This document shows, one piece after another, positions 1 through 8,913 of a stretch of 64,000 nucleotides of DNA. How positions within the stretch are numbered: the stretch's first letter is position 1; each line of letters begins with the position of its first letter. The notes under the pieces were generated by a model. It saw nothing but the letters and a program-made list of their open reading frames with translations. It did not search any database and was not told the origin of the DNA. The position numbers and the translations under genes are program-made. This stretch comes from JAICUY01 sp038250515 (GTDB taxonomy: Bacteria; Chloroflexota; Limnocylindria; QHBO01). Where the stretch lies: NCBI GenBank assembly GCA_038250515.1, contig JBBSCG010000002.1:27558-91557 (forward strand). The letters are read 5' to 3'.

Positions 1-1
1 T

Positions 2-493
2 TTCGTGATCGGCGGACCGATGGGCGACTCCGGTCTGTCGGGCCGGAAGATCATCGTCGACACCTATGGCGGCATGGGACGTCACGGCGGCGGCAGCTTT
101 TCGGGCAAGGACCCAACCAAGGTCGACCGATCCGGCACCTACATGGCGCGCTACGTGGCCAAGAACGTCGTCGCCGCCGGGCTGGCGCATCGCTTCGAGC
201 TGCAGCTGGCGTACGCCATCGGCGTGGCTCATCCGCTGGCGGTCAACGTCGACACGTTTGGCACCGGTGCGGTCGACGAGGAGCTGATCGTCGAGCTGAT
301 CGGCCGCTACTTCGACCTGCGGCCGGGCGCCATCATCGAGGCACTCGATCTCCGGCGGCCGATCTACCGCCAGACCGCGGCGTACGGCCATTTCGGACGC
401 CCCGAGCTCGACCTTCCGTGGGAGCGGACCGACCGGGCGGAGATGCTGCGCGATGCCGCCGGCCTGCGCGGCGAGGCGCGGCTGCCGGCTTGA
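2..493 (+). CDS. metK: S-adenosylmethionine synthetase, C-terminal part (5' truncated by window edge)
   Basis: This is the C-terminal third of methionine adenosyltransferase, the cytosolic enzyme that makes S-adenosylmethionine from methionine and ATP. The visible part opens with GGPMGDSGLSGRKI and continues with DTYGGMGRHGGG and FSGKDPTKVDRS, the conserved Mg/ATP/K+ site segments of the family. It ends with the usual C-terminal domain (AYAIGVAHPL, VDTFGTG). The reading frame is open to the window edge, so the start lies upstream. The stop TGA overlaps a TTG start candidate for the next gene, suggesting translational coupling. Identification is secure from the motifs. Confidence 0.97.
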   Translation, partial: FVIGGPMGDSGLSGRKIIVDTYGGMGRHGGGSFSGKDPTKVDRSGTYMARYVAKNVVAAGLAHRFELQLAYAIGVAHPLAVNVDTFGTGAVDEELIVELIGRYFDLRPGAIIEALDLRRPIYRQTAAYGHFGRPELDLPWERTDRAEMLRDAAGLRGEARLPA

Positions 494-1080
494 CGCACCG
501 CTGGGGCGAGCGGCGCTGGACCTCAGCACTGCTTGCCCGCCTGCGTGGGATCTTCGGCGGCCGGCAGCGTGCGATTCCCGAACGCTTGCCGAACCTTCCT
601 GCGCGCCTGCGTCGCGGTGAGCTGGCGGCGTCATATCTTGCCGCCGAACGCGACGGTGAGCACCGACGCGCGGCGGCGGCAGCGGTGACGGCGGCGGAGC
701 GAGCCATTGTCGAGCGCTCGTGGTGGGCGGCCGACGCCTGGGCGCATCGGGCTCTGTGGCACTTCGAGCGTGCCGAGCTGACGTTGCAGGCGACGCGCGC
801 GGCGCGGCGCATCGGCGAGTTGCGGACGCAGGCCGGCGATCCGTCCAGCGCTCGCCGCTACTATGCCGAGGCGATCAGTGAGGCGCGCGATATCGGCGCC
901 GAGCGCGAGGAGGGCCTCGCCGCGCTGGGTTTGGGCCGCGCGGAGCTGCAGATGGGCAACGTCACGCCGGCGCGGAGGCTGGCGCAGATTGCGATCGATC
1001 TGCTCGAGCGCTGCGGTGCTCCAGCCGGCGAGGTGCAGGCCGCGCGTGACCTGCGCGGCGAGGAGAAGGAGGTCGGGTGA
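490..1080 (+). CDS. Hypothetical TPR-like alpha-helical protein
   Basis: The protein has about 196 residues and I do not recognise a named family. It is Ala/Arg/Glu-rich and helical. Residues about 105-175 look like tetratricopeptide-style helix pairs, with patterns such as GDPSSARRYYAEAISEA and ALGLGRAELQMGN. No signal peptide or membrane segment is seen. The frame opens upstream inside metK, but a TTG at 490 overlaps the metK stop (TTGA), which makes it the most economical start. The gene runs directly into proC through a GTGA overlap, so it probably belongs to the metK-proC transcription unit. A scaffold role is only an inference. Confidence 0.6.
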   Translation: MTHRWGERRWTSALLARLRGIFGGRQRAIPERLPNLPARLRRGELAASYLAAERDGEHRRAAAAAVTAAERAIVERSWWAADAWAHRALWHFERAELTLQATRAARRIGELRTQAGDPSSARRYYAEAISEARDIGAEREEGLAALGLGRAELQMGNVTPARRLAQIAIDLLERCGAPAGEVQAARDLRGEEKEVG

Positions 1081-1913
1081 GCGACATGCGAGTGGGGATC
1101 GTCGGTGCTGGCGTGATGGCCGAGGCGATGATCGCCGGGCTGCTCGCCGAGCAGGTGGTCACGCCGGAGAACCTCGTCGCTTCGCACCCGCGGGAGGATC
1201 GAAGGAACCTGCTGGTGGAGCGCCACGGGCTTCGCGTCGTCGACGCCAATGCCGACGCGGTGGCGGACGTCCAGATCGTGGTGCTGGCCGTCAAGCCGCA
1301 AATGCTGCCGCGCGTCATGCGCGAGCTCGCGCCGGCATTGAGTACCGTGCAGGTTGTGCTCTCGATCGTGGCCGGGGCCACGCTGCGCGCACTGGCTATT
1401 GGCCTTGATCACGAGGCCGTCGTGCGGGCCATGCCCAATACGCCCGCGCAGATCCGGCGGGGGATCACGGTCTGGGCGGCGTCAGCGGCGTGCACGCCAA
1501 CGCAGCACGGTCTTGTGCAGACGGTCCTGCGCGCACTCGGTGACGAGCGCCAGGTAGCCGACGAGGAGTTCGTCGCGATGGCAACGGCGCTGTCGGGCAC
1601 CGGCCCGACCTACCTGTTCGCGGTCATGGAGGCGCTGATCGACGCCGGCGTGCACATGGGCTTCCCGCGTGAGCTGGCGCATGACCTGGTGGCCGCCACG
1701 CTGCTCGGCTCGGCCGAGTTCGCGTCGCGCTCCGAATTGCATCCCGCCCAGCTGCGCAACGCGGTGACGTCACCGGGCGGCACCAGCGCCGCGGCAATCT
1801 ACGAGCTAGAGAAGGGGCGGCTGCGCACCGTGCTTTCCGATGCGGTCTGGGCCGCGTACCGCCGTACCCAGGAGCTTGGCGAGCTGCTCGAGCGCGAGAC
1901 GGGAGGACAGTGA
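1077..1913 (+). CDS. proC: Pyrroline-5-carboxylate reductase
   Basis: It catalyses the last step of proline synthesis, the NAD(P)H-dependent reduction of 1-pyrroline-5-carboxylate. The 278-residue length matches the family. The N-terminal Rossmann motif VGIVGAGVMAEA is at residues 6-17. The P5CR C-terminal signature SGTGPTYLFAVMEAL is near 170, and TSPGGTSAAAIYELE is near 230. The GTG start at 1077 overlaps the previous stop (GTGA). The stop overlaps the ATG of the next gene by one base, so the block is tightly coupled. Confidence 0.95.
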   Translation: MSDMRVGIVGAGVMAEAMIAGLLAEQVVTPENLVASHPREDRRNLLVERHGLRVVDANADAVADVQIVVLAVKPQMLPRVMRELAPALSTVQVVLSIVAGATLRALAIGLDHEAVVRAMPNTPAQIRRGITVWAASAACTPTQHGLVQTVLRALGDERQVADEEFVAMATALSGTGPTYLFAVMEALIDAGVHMGFPRELAHDLVAATLLGSAEFASRSELHPAQLRNAVTSPGGTSAAAIYELEKGRLRTVLSDAVWAAYRRTQELGELLERETGGQ

Positions 1914-2983
1914 TGTTCGCGATCATCATGGCCGGCGGCTCCGGCACGCGGCTCTGGCCGCTGTCGCGGCGGAAGTCGCCGAAGCAACTGCTGAATCTCA
2001 CCGGCGATACGAGCCTGCTGCAGCAGACCGTCAGTCGCCTCGCACCGTTGCTCAAGCCGGATGATATCTACGTCATCGCATCCCAGGCGCACGTGCGCGC
2101 GACGCAGGAGCAACTGCCGCAGCTTCCCGCCGAGAACGTGATGGGCGAGCCACTGGCACGCTCCACAGCCGTCGCCGCCGGCCTAGCGACCGTACTGGCC
2201 AGACGCGATACGGACGAGGTGGTTCTCGTCCTGCCGGCCGATCATTTCGTTGCCGACGCGGACGCGTTCGCTGACGCGCTGCGCGAGGCGGTCCGCGTCG
2301 CGCAGCGCGGCTACCTGGTCACACTCGGGGTGCCGCCGACCCACGCCGCCACCGGCTATGGCTACATCAAGGTCGGCGAGCGGCTGCATGCCTCCACACC
2401 CAGTGCGCTCGTTGAGCGTTTCGTCGAGAAGCCGGATGCCGCGTCGGCACAGAAGTTCGCCGACGATGGCGACTACCTGTGGAACGCCGGCATCTTCGTG
2501 TGGCGCTCCTACGTGTTCGGCCAGGCCATCACCCGCTACCAGCCCGAGCTGGCCAACGCGCTTGACCGGATCACGGCGCTACATCGGACGCCAGGCTGGA
2601 TGACCGACGTGCGTGGAATCCTCGAGCAGCTGCCGGCCATCACCATCGACGTCGGCATCGCGGAACCGGCGGCCGAGGAGGGTCGCATGGCGGTCGTGCC
2701 GCTCGACGCCGGCTGGTCGGACATTGGCTCATGGTCGGCCCTGCTGGAGGCCCTCTCGACCAAGACCGGCACGGACATGATCGGGACCGGCCAGCATCTC
2801 GACCGCGGATCTCAGCGCGTGCTGGTACACGGCGGTGATCGGCTGGTGGTCACCATCGGTCTGTCGGACGTCATCATCGTGGATACGCCGGATGCCCTGC
2901 TGGTGTGCGATCGTGACAAGGCCGAGGAGATCAAGCCGGTGCTCGACGAGATCAGCCGGAAGGCGGGCGACCGCTACCTGTGA
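1913..2983 (+). CDS. manC: Mannose-1-phosphate guanylyltransferase
   Basis: It transfers GMP from GTP to mannose-1-phosphate to give GDP-mannose, a precursor of glycans and glycolipids. About 356 residues form a single nucleotidyltransferase domain. The pyrophosphorylase signature MAGGSGTRLWPLSRRKSPKQ lies at the N-terminus. FVEKP (near 170) and LWNAGIFVW (near 190) are the sugar-phosphate-site motifs. No C-terminal PMI domain is fused. ATG 1913 follows GGAGG at 1902-1906; a GTG at 1910 is also in frame. It sits with a phosphohexomutase and a PGI/PMI, which together would supply the pathway from fructose-6-phosphate to GDP-mannose. Confidence 0.9.
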   Translation: MFAIIMAGGSGTRLWPLSRRKSPKQLLNLTGDTSLLQQTVSRLAPLLKPDDIYVIASQAHVRATQEQLPQLPAENVMGEPLARSTAVAAGLATVLARRDTDEVVLVLPADHFVADADAFADALREAVRVAQRGYLVTLGVPPTHAATGYGYIKVGERLHASTPSALVERFVEKPDAASAQKFADDGDYLWNAGIFVWRSYVFGQAITRYQPELANALDRITALHRTPGWMTDVRGILEQLPAITIDVGIAEPAAEEGRMAVVPLDAGWSDIGSWSALLEALSTKTGTDMIGTGQHLDRGSQRVLVHGGDRLVVTIGLSDVIIVDTPDALLVCDRDKAEEIKPVLDEISRKAGDRYL

Positions 2984-3648
2984 TCGATGCCGGCGGCGTC
3001 CGCTTGGCCTGGCTGGCGCGCCTGTTCGGACTCGCTCTGCTCGGCTATCTGCGCGTGGTGATCGGCACCTGTCGCATCATCGGCCCGGTGACCCGCGAGC
3101 AGGTGGTCCTTGCCTTCTGGCACGAGTTCAACCTCGTCGCGCTGATCGTGGCCATCAAGCGGCGCCCCGACGTGCCGCATGCCTCATTCTCGACACGAGG
3201 CTTTCGCGGCGTGTTGATCACGACGCTTCTGGAGCGCTCCCAGTCGAAGGTCCGCGTGCTGCCCTTGCCGCCGGAGAACGACCGGGCGGCAGCTCGCGAC
3301 TTCTCGCTTCGCATGGCACGCATGGCGGGCGAGGGTCGCTCGCTGGTGGTCACGCCGGATGGGCCGTTCGGCCCGTATCGCGTTGCGAAGCCCGGGACGC
3401 TGATCGTGGCGCGCGCCTCCGGCCTGGCGGTGCAGCCATGGGCCATCAGTGTCAGGCCGTCCATCCGCCTGATGCGCCGATGGGACCGCCAGGTCCTGCC
3501 GCTGCCCTTCTGCCGGATTCGGGTGGTGGAGGGTCAGCTGTTGCGAGTGGGCCAGCGGGAGCGACTGTCGCCGCGTCTGGCGGAGCTGCAGGCGGAGCTG
3601 GATCGGGTGACCGCCGTTCTCGACCCGGCACGTCAGCCGCTACCATGA
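2980..3648 (+). CDS. DUF374 lysophospholipid acyltransferase-family protein
   Basis: The 222-residue protein resembles the DUF374 branch of the PlsC/LPLAT acyltransferases, which act on lipid acceptors at the membrane. The N-terminus is hydrophobic (residues about 8-28). FWHEFN near 46-51 carries the family histidine in the position of the HX4D box. TPDGPFGPYR near 125-134 matches the TPDGPRGP signature of DUF374. The GTG start at 2980 overlaps the manC stop (GTGA). Lying among nucleotide-sugar genes, it may work in glycolipid or lipid A-like acylation; the acceptor cannot be read from the sequence. Confidence 0.75.
   Translation: MIDAGGVRLAWLARLFGLALLGYLRVVIGTCRIIGPVTREQVVLAFWHEFNLVALIVAIKRRPDVPHASFSTRGFRGVLITTLLERSQSKVRVLPLPPENDRAAARDFSLRMARMAGEGRSLVVTPDGPFGPYRVAKPGTLIVARASGLAVQPWAISVRPSIRLMRRWDRQVLPLPFCRIRVVEGQLLRVGQRERLSPRLAELQAELDRVTAVLDPARQPLP
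3641..3646 (+). promoter_or_regulatory. Candidate leaderless -10 element before the phosphohexomutase gene
   Basis: TACCAT ends 6 bases before the GTG at 3653, and no Shine-Dalgarno sequence lies between. The same geometry recurs at many genes in this window. No clear -35 was found, and the preceding gene ends only 5 bases before the start, so this could also be chance. Confidence 0.35.
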
Positions 3649-3652
3649 TGCT

Positions 3653-5110
3653 GTGAGCAGGATCCAGTTCGGCACCGACGGCTGGCGCGCGGCGATCGCG
3701 GAGGAGTACACCTTTCACAACGTGCGTCGATGCGCGCGGGGCGTCGCCGAGTATCTGCAGCAGACTGGCACCGCGGACCGTGGCGTGGTCGTTGCCCATG
3801 ACCGCCGCTTCGCCTCCGAATTCTTTGCGCGTGCGTGCGTCGAGGTGCTCGCGGCCCACGACATCCGCTCGTTTACGCCGCCCGAGGCCGTCCCGACCCA
3901 GGTCGGCAGCTTCTTCACGCGCGAGATGAACGCGGGCGCCGGAATCGTGATCACCGCCAGCCACAACCCGTGGACCGACAACGGCTTCAAGGTCAAGGCC
4001 GATAGCGGCGGCGCCGCCGCGCCGGAGATGCTCCATGCCATCGAGGCGACCATGAATCGCCATCCCGAGGACGAGCTGCCGCCACGCCGCGAGTGGGACG
4101 ACGCCGCGCACGCCGGCCTGGTCGAGAGCTTCGACCCGTACCCGCGCTTCCGCGAGCAGCTGATGAGCATCGTCGACATCGAGAAGATCCGCGCCGCCGA
4201 CAAGCGCCTGCTGGTCGAGCCGCTGTACGGCAGCGGCGCCGGCTGGTACACCCGCCTGCTGGATGCCGGTCGGCTCACCGTTCGCGAGCTGCACACCGAG
4301 CGCAATCCGTACTTCGGGGGCGTCAACCCCGAGCCGATCCGCCCCAACATCGACGAGTGGCTCGCCGAGATCCCGCGCTGGGGCGCCGACATCGGTATCG
4401 CGCTCGACGGCGATGCCGACCGGGTGGGCATGGCCACCGAGGAGGGCGTTTTCGTCAATCAGCTGCAGGTCTTCGGGCTGCTGTACTGGTACCTGCTCGA
4501 GGTGCGCAACCAGATCGGTCCGGCGGTCTACACCGTGACCACCACCTCGATGGTCAAGAAGCTGGCCGAGATCTATGGCACGCAGGCCTTCGAGACGGGC
4601 GTGGGCTTCAAGTTCGTCGGGCCGAAGATGACCGAGACGCATGCCGTCATCGGTGGCGAGGAGTCGGGCGGCTTCGGCTTTGGCATGCATATCCCCGAGC
4701 GCGACGGTGTGGCGTCCGGCCTGTTCCTGCTCGACCTGTGGCTGACGAAGGGCAAGCAGGCGTCCGAGGTCCTCGCCGAGCTGCAGGCGCTGGCGGGGCC
4801 GAGTTACTACGACCGGATCGACATTCGCTTTGCGCGCGAGGGGTACGACGCCGTGAAGGCCGATACCCTCGCCCGGCTCGGTAACGAGGCGCCCGAGTCG
4901 CTGGCCGGTCGGCAGGTCGTCGAGCGCAGAGAGCTGGAGACCGGCGACGGCTTCAAGTTCTATCGCGACGACGGTTCGTGGCTGCTCATCCGCTTCAGCG
5001 GGACCGAGGCGCTGCTGCGCATCTACACCGAGTCGCGCTCGCCGCAGGACGTCGAAGCGATGCTCGAGGAAGGCCGCAGGATCGCCGCGGAGCCGGCCCT
5101 GGCGACGTGA
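3653..5110 (+). CDS. Phosphoglucomutase/phosphomannomutase family protein
   Basis: This alpha-D-phosphohexomutase of 485 residues interconverts hexose 6- and 1-phosphates in the cytosol. The active-site phosphoserine loop TASHNPW is near residue 100, the Mg-binding DGDADR near 252, the sugar-binding GGEESGG near 334, and the C-terminal phosphate-binding RFSGTE near 446. These are all four domains in order. The start GTG gives MSRIQFGTDGWRA, the typical opening of the family. The next gene overlaps by GTGA. Motifs do not decide between glucose and mannose preference; the manC and PGI/PMI neighbours favour a phosphomannomutase or dual role. Confidence 0.92.
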   Translation: MSRIQFGTDGWRAAIAEEYTFHNVRRCARGVAEYLQQTGTADRGVVVAHDRRFASEFFARACVEVLAAHDIRSFTPPEAVPTQVGSFFTREMNAGAGIVITASHNPWTDNGFKVKADSGGAAAPEMLHAIEATMNRHPEDELPPRREWDDAAHAGLVESFDPYPRFREQLMSIVDIEKIRAADKRLLVEPLYGSGAGWYTRLLDAGRLTVRELHTERNPYFGGVNPEPIRPNIDEWLAEIPRWGADIGIALDGDADRVGMATEEGVFVNQLQVFGLLYWYLLEVRNQIGPAVYTVTTTSMVKKLAEIYGTQAFETGVGFKFVGPKMTETHAVIGGEESGGFGFGMHIPERDGVASGLFLLDLWLTKGKQASEVLAELQALAGPSYYDRIDIRFAREGYDAVKADTLARLGNEAPESLAGRQVVERRELETGDGFKFYRDDGSWLLIRFSGTEALLRIYTESRSPQDVEAMLEEGRRIAAEPALAT

Positions 5111-6276
5111 GCGATGCCCGCGACTTCTTCGGCTACAAGTCGTCCGAGGATGAGCCAGGACGCCGGCCGGAGCCCGAGGACGCGGAGCTCGCGCCGCCGC
5201 AGCTCGATGAGGCGATCACGCTCGACGATCCAGCGGTCATCACCAAGATCGATCCATCCGACATGCTCGGTCGCGTGCTCGACATGCCGCGTCAGCTTTC
5301 GGAAGCCGGCCGCGTGGCCGCGGGCCTGGAGCTCGAGCAGCGCCACCGCGACGTGAACGCGGTGCTGGTCCTGGCCATGGGCGGCAGCGCGATCGGTGCA
5401 GAGCTGGTCGAGGCCGCCGCGGGGGATCGGCTGCGTGTGCCGATGGTCGTGCATCGTGCGTACGGCCTCCCGTCATGGGCGAACGAGCAGACCCTGGTGA
5501 TAGCCGCCAGCCATTCGGGCGAGACGATCGAGACCCTCAGCGGCGCGCACGAGGCCGTCAGTCGCAAGCTTCCCGTGGCGGTCGTCAGCACGGGCGGCAG
5601 GCTCGGCGAGCTTGCGACGACGGCCAACCTGCCGTATCTCCGTTACCAGATGGCGGGACAGCCGCGCGCCGCCATCGGCTTCGGCGTCGGCCTCGTGCAT
5701 GAGCTGCTGGCGACCGCAGAGCTGCTCGAAGATCCCGACCCCTTCGACGAAGTCGTGGAGGCACTGGAAGACCTGTTCGAGCGCATGGCAGCATCGGTCG
5801 AAACCGATCTGAATCCGGCCAAGCAACTCGCGTGGTCGCTGTTCGGCCGCATCCCGGCAATCTACGGCGCCGGTATCATGACCGCTGTGGCGCACCGCTG
5901 GAAGACGCAGCTCAATGAGAACGCCAAGGCGTGGGCATCCTATGAGCCGATGCCCGAGGCGAACCACAACGCGATCGAGGGCTCGCTCAATCCGCGCGAG
6001 CTGGGCGACGCACCGTATGTCGTCGAGCTGCGCGATCGCGAGGAGCCCGCCGATATCGCGGCGCGCTACCAGGCGGTCGAGGAGCTGCTCGGTGAGCGCG
6101 CGACGAACCGCAGCGCGGTGTGGGCGGAGGGGCCGTCGAGTCTGGCGCGGGCGTTGACCACGGTCGCGTACGGCGACCTGGTGAGCGTCTATCTCGCCAT
6201 CCTCTACCAGACCGACCCGACCCCGGTTACACTGTTGGCGATGCTGAAAGAGCGGCTCGCCAGCGCAAGAGATTGA
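5107..6276 (+). CDS. Bifunctional phosphoglucose/phosphomannose isomerase
   Basis: The 389-residue protein belongs to the PGI/PMI family typified by the Pyrobaculum enzyme, which isomerises both glucose-6-P and mannose-6-P to fructose-6-P. The double SIS fold is recognisable: MGGSAIGAE near 91, SHSGETIETL near 135, and the family signature EANHNAIEG near 284. GTG 5107 overlaps the preceding stop (GTGA). The frame stays open further upstream, but that part lies inside the mutase gene and is out of phase with it. With manC and the mutase it would link central sugar phosphates to GDP-mannose. Confidence 0.88.
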   Translation: MSDARDFFGYKSSEDEPGRRPEPEDAELAPPQLDEAITLDDPAVITKIDPSDMLGRVLDMPRQLSEAGRVAAGLELEQRHRDVNAVLVLAMGGSAIGAELVEAAAGDRLRVPMVVHRAYGLPSWANEQTLVIAASHSGETIETLSGAHEAVSRKLPVAVVSTGGRLGELATTANLPYLRYQMAGQPRAAIGFGVGLVHELLATAELLEDPDPFDEVVEALEDLFERMAASVETDLNPAKQLAWSLFGRIPAIYGAGIMTAVAHRWKTQLNENAKAWASYEPMPEANHNAIEGSLNPRELGDAPYVVELRDREEPADIAARYQAVEELLGERATNRSAVWAEGPSSLARALTTVAYGDLVSVYLAILYQTDPTPVTLLAMLKERLASARD

Positions 6277-6277
6277 C

Positions 6278-6300
6278 GGGCGCCCAACGTAGTGGGCGCC
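6278..6300 (+). terminator. GC-rich stem-loop after the PGI/PMI gene
   Basis: GGCGCCC and GGGCGCC form a perfect 7-bp stem around the 8-base loop AACGTAGT, starting two bases after the stop. There is no T-run, so it may be an RNA-stabilising or weakly terminating hairpin rather than a classical intrinsic terminator. Confidence 0.3.
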
Positions 6301-6328
6301 GGGTTCGGCGCCCAGGAGGGTAAGCGAC

Positions 6329-6619
6329 GTGCACTCGAGCATGATCGGCAAGGTCGAGAAGGCGATGCGCTACGCACATGAGCCGGATCGAGTACGGCTG
6401 CAGCGGTTCGAGGCCACCTTCGACGGTGACAACGGCACTCACCGCGTCTCGCTGGATCACGACGTCTGGCACTGCGAGTGTCACCTCTTCGAGGCGGCGC
6501 ACGGCTGCGTGCACACCCTCGCCGTGCAGAAGATGCTCGACCCGATGCTGACCGATGCACAGCGAGAGACACCGCTCTACGACCACGTCGAGCCCGCCGA
6601 AGAGGCCGTTTCCGTCTGA
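6329..6619 (+). CDS. Small SWIM-type zinc finger protein
   Basis: The protein has 96 residues with one recognisable motif: WHCECHLFEAAHGCVH, ligands C49, C51, C60 and H62. This fits the CxCxnCxH SWIM zinc finger, usually a DNA- or protein-binding module. The N-terminal 45 residues (KVEKAMRYAHEPDRVRLQ) look like a basic helix plus a beta strand, as in many stand-alone SWIM proteins. GTG 6329 has AGGAGG at 6314-6319 with a 9-base spacing. No partner is evident; it lies between the sugar cluster and the riboswitch. Confidence 0.75.
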   Translation: MHSSMIGKVEKAMRYAHEPDRVRLQRFEATFDGDNGTHRVSLDHDVWHCECHLFEAAHGCVHTLAVQKMLDPMLTDAQRETPLYDHVEPAEEAVSV

Positions 6620-6651
6620 TCGATGGTGGTACGATCGACTTACAACTGAAG

Positions 6652-6790
6652 ACCGCGTCGGGTGCCGTCGCCGCAAGGCCGATGGACAAATGGAGAAGCC
6701 GGTGAGAAGCCGGCACAGTCCCGCTACTGTATCCGCGCCGCAGCCGCCGAGCTGCTGAGCGCGGGAGTCAGGTCGCCAGCCCGCACGCGA
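6652..6790 (+). promoter_or_regulatory. Cobalamin (B12) riboswitch
   Basis: The region carries the conserved landmarks of the AdoCbl riboswitch in order. A 5' GGTGCC is at 6661-6666. The core is GAGAAGCCGGTGAGAAGCC, then GGCACAGTCCCGCTACTG around 6693-6730. The 3' element GGGAGTCAGGTCGCCAGCC is at 6763-6781. A TACGAT -10-like element is at 6630-6635. It directly precedes the substrate-binding lipoprotein of an ABC importer, the standard target. B12 binding would be expected to lower expression of the downstream transport genes. The exact ends are approximate. Confidence 0.92.
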
Positions 6791-6806
6791 TGTCCACGAC
6801 CCTCGC

Positions 6807-7799
6807 GTGAAAGGGAACGGCATCACTTTGATCCCTCGTCTGCGTCCTCCCCTTCTGTTCCTGGCTCTGCTTCTGGCCGCCTGTCAGCCTGCGCCCGCGG
6901 CGAGGCCTTCGACGCCGGCCACCAGCACGGTCGCATCGGTCCAGGAAAGCCCATCGGCGGCTGCATATCCACGCAGCCTGACCGATGACGCCGGCCGAAC
7001 GGTCACCCTTGCGGCTGAGCCGCACAGGATCGTGAGCCTGGCGCCGTCGAACACCGAGATCGTCTGCGCGCTGAACGCCTGCGACGAGCTCGTGGGCGCG
7101 ACCGATTTCGACGACTACCCGCCGCAGGTCGCCGCTATCCCCAAGGTCGTCGTCCAGGCGGTCCCCGATCCAGAGAAGATCGTTGCGGCCGAGCCCGACC
7201 TCGTGCTGGCCGCCGGCAACCAGCAGACACCGGCCACCGCGCTGAAGCAGCTTGACGAGCTGAAGATTCCCTACCTCGTGCTCTACCCCGAGAGCCTGGA
7301 CGAGGTCTATGCCGATATCGAGCTGGTGGGCACGGCGCTCGGGGCCTCGGACAAGGCAGCTGCACTCACCGCAGACATGCGCCAGCGTGCCCAGGCAGTC
7401 GTCGATCGTGTTGCGGGAGCGGATCGGCCGACCGTCTTCTACGAGGTCGGCGTCTACCAGGGCGTCATCTACGGCCCGGGCACTGACTCCTTCCTCGCCT
7501 CGATGGTCCAGCTCGCTGGAGGCCAGCCGATCGTCGGCGACGCGACCGGCGTCATCCAGCTCGAGGACCTGGTCAAGGCCGATCCCGACCTGATCCTGCT
7601 CGGTGACGCCGCCTATCCACCGCCGGTCACGGCGAAGGACGTCGCCGCCAGGCCGGGCTGGGAGAAGATGAGCGCCGTGGCGGGTGGCAAGGTGATCCCG
7701 GTACCCGATGACCTGCTCATCACGCGGCCGGGTCCGCGTATCGTCGACGGGCTCGAGGCGTTGGCCAAGGCCATTCACCCCGAGCGGTTCGGCGGCTGA
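6807..7799 (+). CDS. btuF: Cobalamin-type ABC transporter substrate-binding lipoprotein
   Basis: This is the solute receptor of a vitamin B12 (corrinoid) ABC importer. A lipoprotein signal peptide ends in LLAAC (Cys26 from GTG 6807). A Thr/Ser-rich linker is followed by the BtuF/FecB fold: RIVSLAPSNTEIVCAL near 73, the central helix linker about 190-210, and a second lobe with DLILLGDAAYPPP. The start is uncertain: GTG 6807 lies at the edge of the riboswitch, and TTG 6828 would give a shorter signal peptide. The riboswitch plus a permease and ATPase downstream support corrinoid specificity over iron siderophores. Confidence 0.88.
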   Translation: MKGNGITLIPRLRPPLLFLALLLAACQPAPAARPSTPATSTVASVQESPSAAAYPRSLTDDAGRTVTLAAEPHRIVSLAPSNTEIVCALNACDELVGATDFDDYPPQVAAIPKVVVQAVPDPEKIVAAEPDLVLAAGNQQTPATALKQLDELKIPYLVLYPESLDEVYADIELVGTALGASDKAAALTADMRQRAQAVVDRVAGADRPTVFYEVGVYQGVIYGPGTDSFLASMVQLAGGQPIVGDATGVIQLEDLVKADPDLILLGDAAYPPPVTAKDVAARPGWEKMSAVAGGKVIPVPDDLLITRPGPRIVDGLEALAKAIHPERFGG

Positions 7800-7812
7800 G
7801 GCAGCCGGACCG

Positions 7813-8913
7813 ATGCGTGCCACGGCTGCGGTTCCCGCCGCGCGAGCGTTCGTCGGCGGGCCATCGCTCACCAGGACGGCGATCGTGCTTGGCAGCGGCG
7901 GCCTGCTGCTGGCGGGCGTGCTCGTGGCGGCCGTGGCGCTGGGCAGCGTCGGGGTGAGCGTCGACGACACCGCGCGGATCCTCGCGCATCGGCTGCTCGG
8001 CATCCCGCTGGCGCAGACCTGGAGCCCGAGCGCCGAGACGATCATCTTGGACCTGCGGCTGCCGCGCGTGCTGGCGGCCATGCTTGTCGGCGCCGGGCTC
8101 GCCAGCGCCGGCACGGTCTTCCAGGCGCTGCTGCGCAACCCGATGGCCGATCCGTACCTGATCGGCACTGCCGCCGGGGCGTCGCTGGGCGCCATTGCCG
8201 GCATCCTCGCGCCGATGCTGCTGCCGGCACTGGTGCTGGGAGCGGGCACGGCATGGCTGGGTATCGGCCTCGTGCAGGTGCTGGCGTTCGTGGGTGGGCT
8301 GCTGACCGTGCTGCTGGTGTACAGCGTGGCGCGCAGCTCGGGTAGCGTTCCGGTCATCACCCTGCTGCTCACCGGCTACGCGGTCTCGTCGATCCTGGCC
8401 GCCGGCGTCGCGCTGCTCATGTTCCTCTCCGGGCGGGCGCTGGGTGCCATCTTCGCCTGGCTGATGGGCTCGCTGGCCGCCGCGTCCTGGGCTGACCTGG
8501 CGTTCGCGACGCCGCTGGTGCTCATCAGCTTCGTGCTGCTGCTGGCTCGATGGCGCCGCCTGAACCTGCTGCTGCTCGGCGATGGCCCGGCCGCACATCT
8601 CGGCGTCGACGTGGAGCGCGAGAAGCTGATCCTGACCGGCCTGGCCACGCTGGCCACATCCGCCGCCGTGGCGATTTCCGGCATGATCGGCTTCGTCGGC
8701 CTGGTCGTGCCGCACGTGCTGCGCCTGGCGATCGGACCCGATCATCGTCTGCTGCTGCCCGCCTCCGCGCTGTTCGGCGCTTCGCTGCTGGCGCTCGCCG
8801 ATCTCGGCGCTCGGATGGCGGGCGGGATTCCGGTCGGGATCGTCACGGCATTGATCGGGGCGCCGTTCTTCCTGTGGCTGCTGCGCCGCTCCCGCACGAG
8901 GCTCGTCGCGTGA
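7813..8913 (+). CDS. btuC: FecCD-type ABC transporter permease (cobalamin)
   Basis: The permease has 366 residues and many hydrophobic segments typical of the BtuC/FecCD fold with about ten transmembrane helices. Recognisable family motifs are LRLPRVLAAMLVGAGLASAG near 80, NPMADPYLIGTAAGASLGA near 110 and GFVGLVVPHVLRL near 293. ATG 7813 lies 13 bases after the lipoprotein gene, inside the frequent octamer GACCGATG. The ATPase gene follows with a GTGA overlap. Together the three genes form a complete type II importer. Confidence 0.92.
   Translation: MRATAAVPAARAFVGGPSLTRTAIVLGSGGLLLAGVLVAAVALGSVGVSVDDTARILAHRLLGIPLAQTWSPSAETIILDLRLPRVLAAMLVGAGLASAGTVFQALLRNPMADPYLIGTAAGASLGAIAGILAPMLLPALVLGAGTAWLGIGLVQVLAFVGGLLTVLLVYSVARSSGSVPVITLLLTGYAVSSILAAGVALLMFLSGRALGAIFAWLMGSLAAASWADLAFATPLVLISFVLLLARWRRLNLLLLGDGPAAHLGVDVEREKLILTGLATLATSAAVAISGMIGFVGLVVPHVLRLAIGPDHRLLLPASALFGASLLALADLGARMAGGIPVGIVTALIGAPFFLWLLRRSRTRLVA

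Noticed and set aside
6768..8372. 534-residue minus-strand open frame
   Set aside because: It is antisense to the cobalamin importer genes, is Ser/Arg/Ala-rich, and overlaps the riboswitch. It is a high-GC shadow frame.
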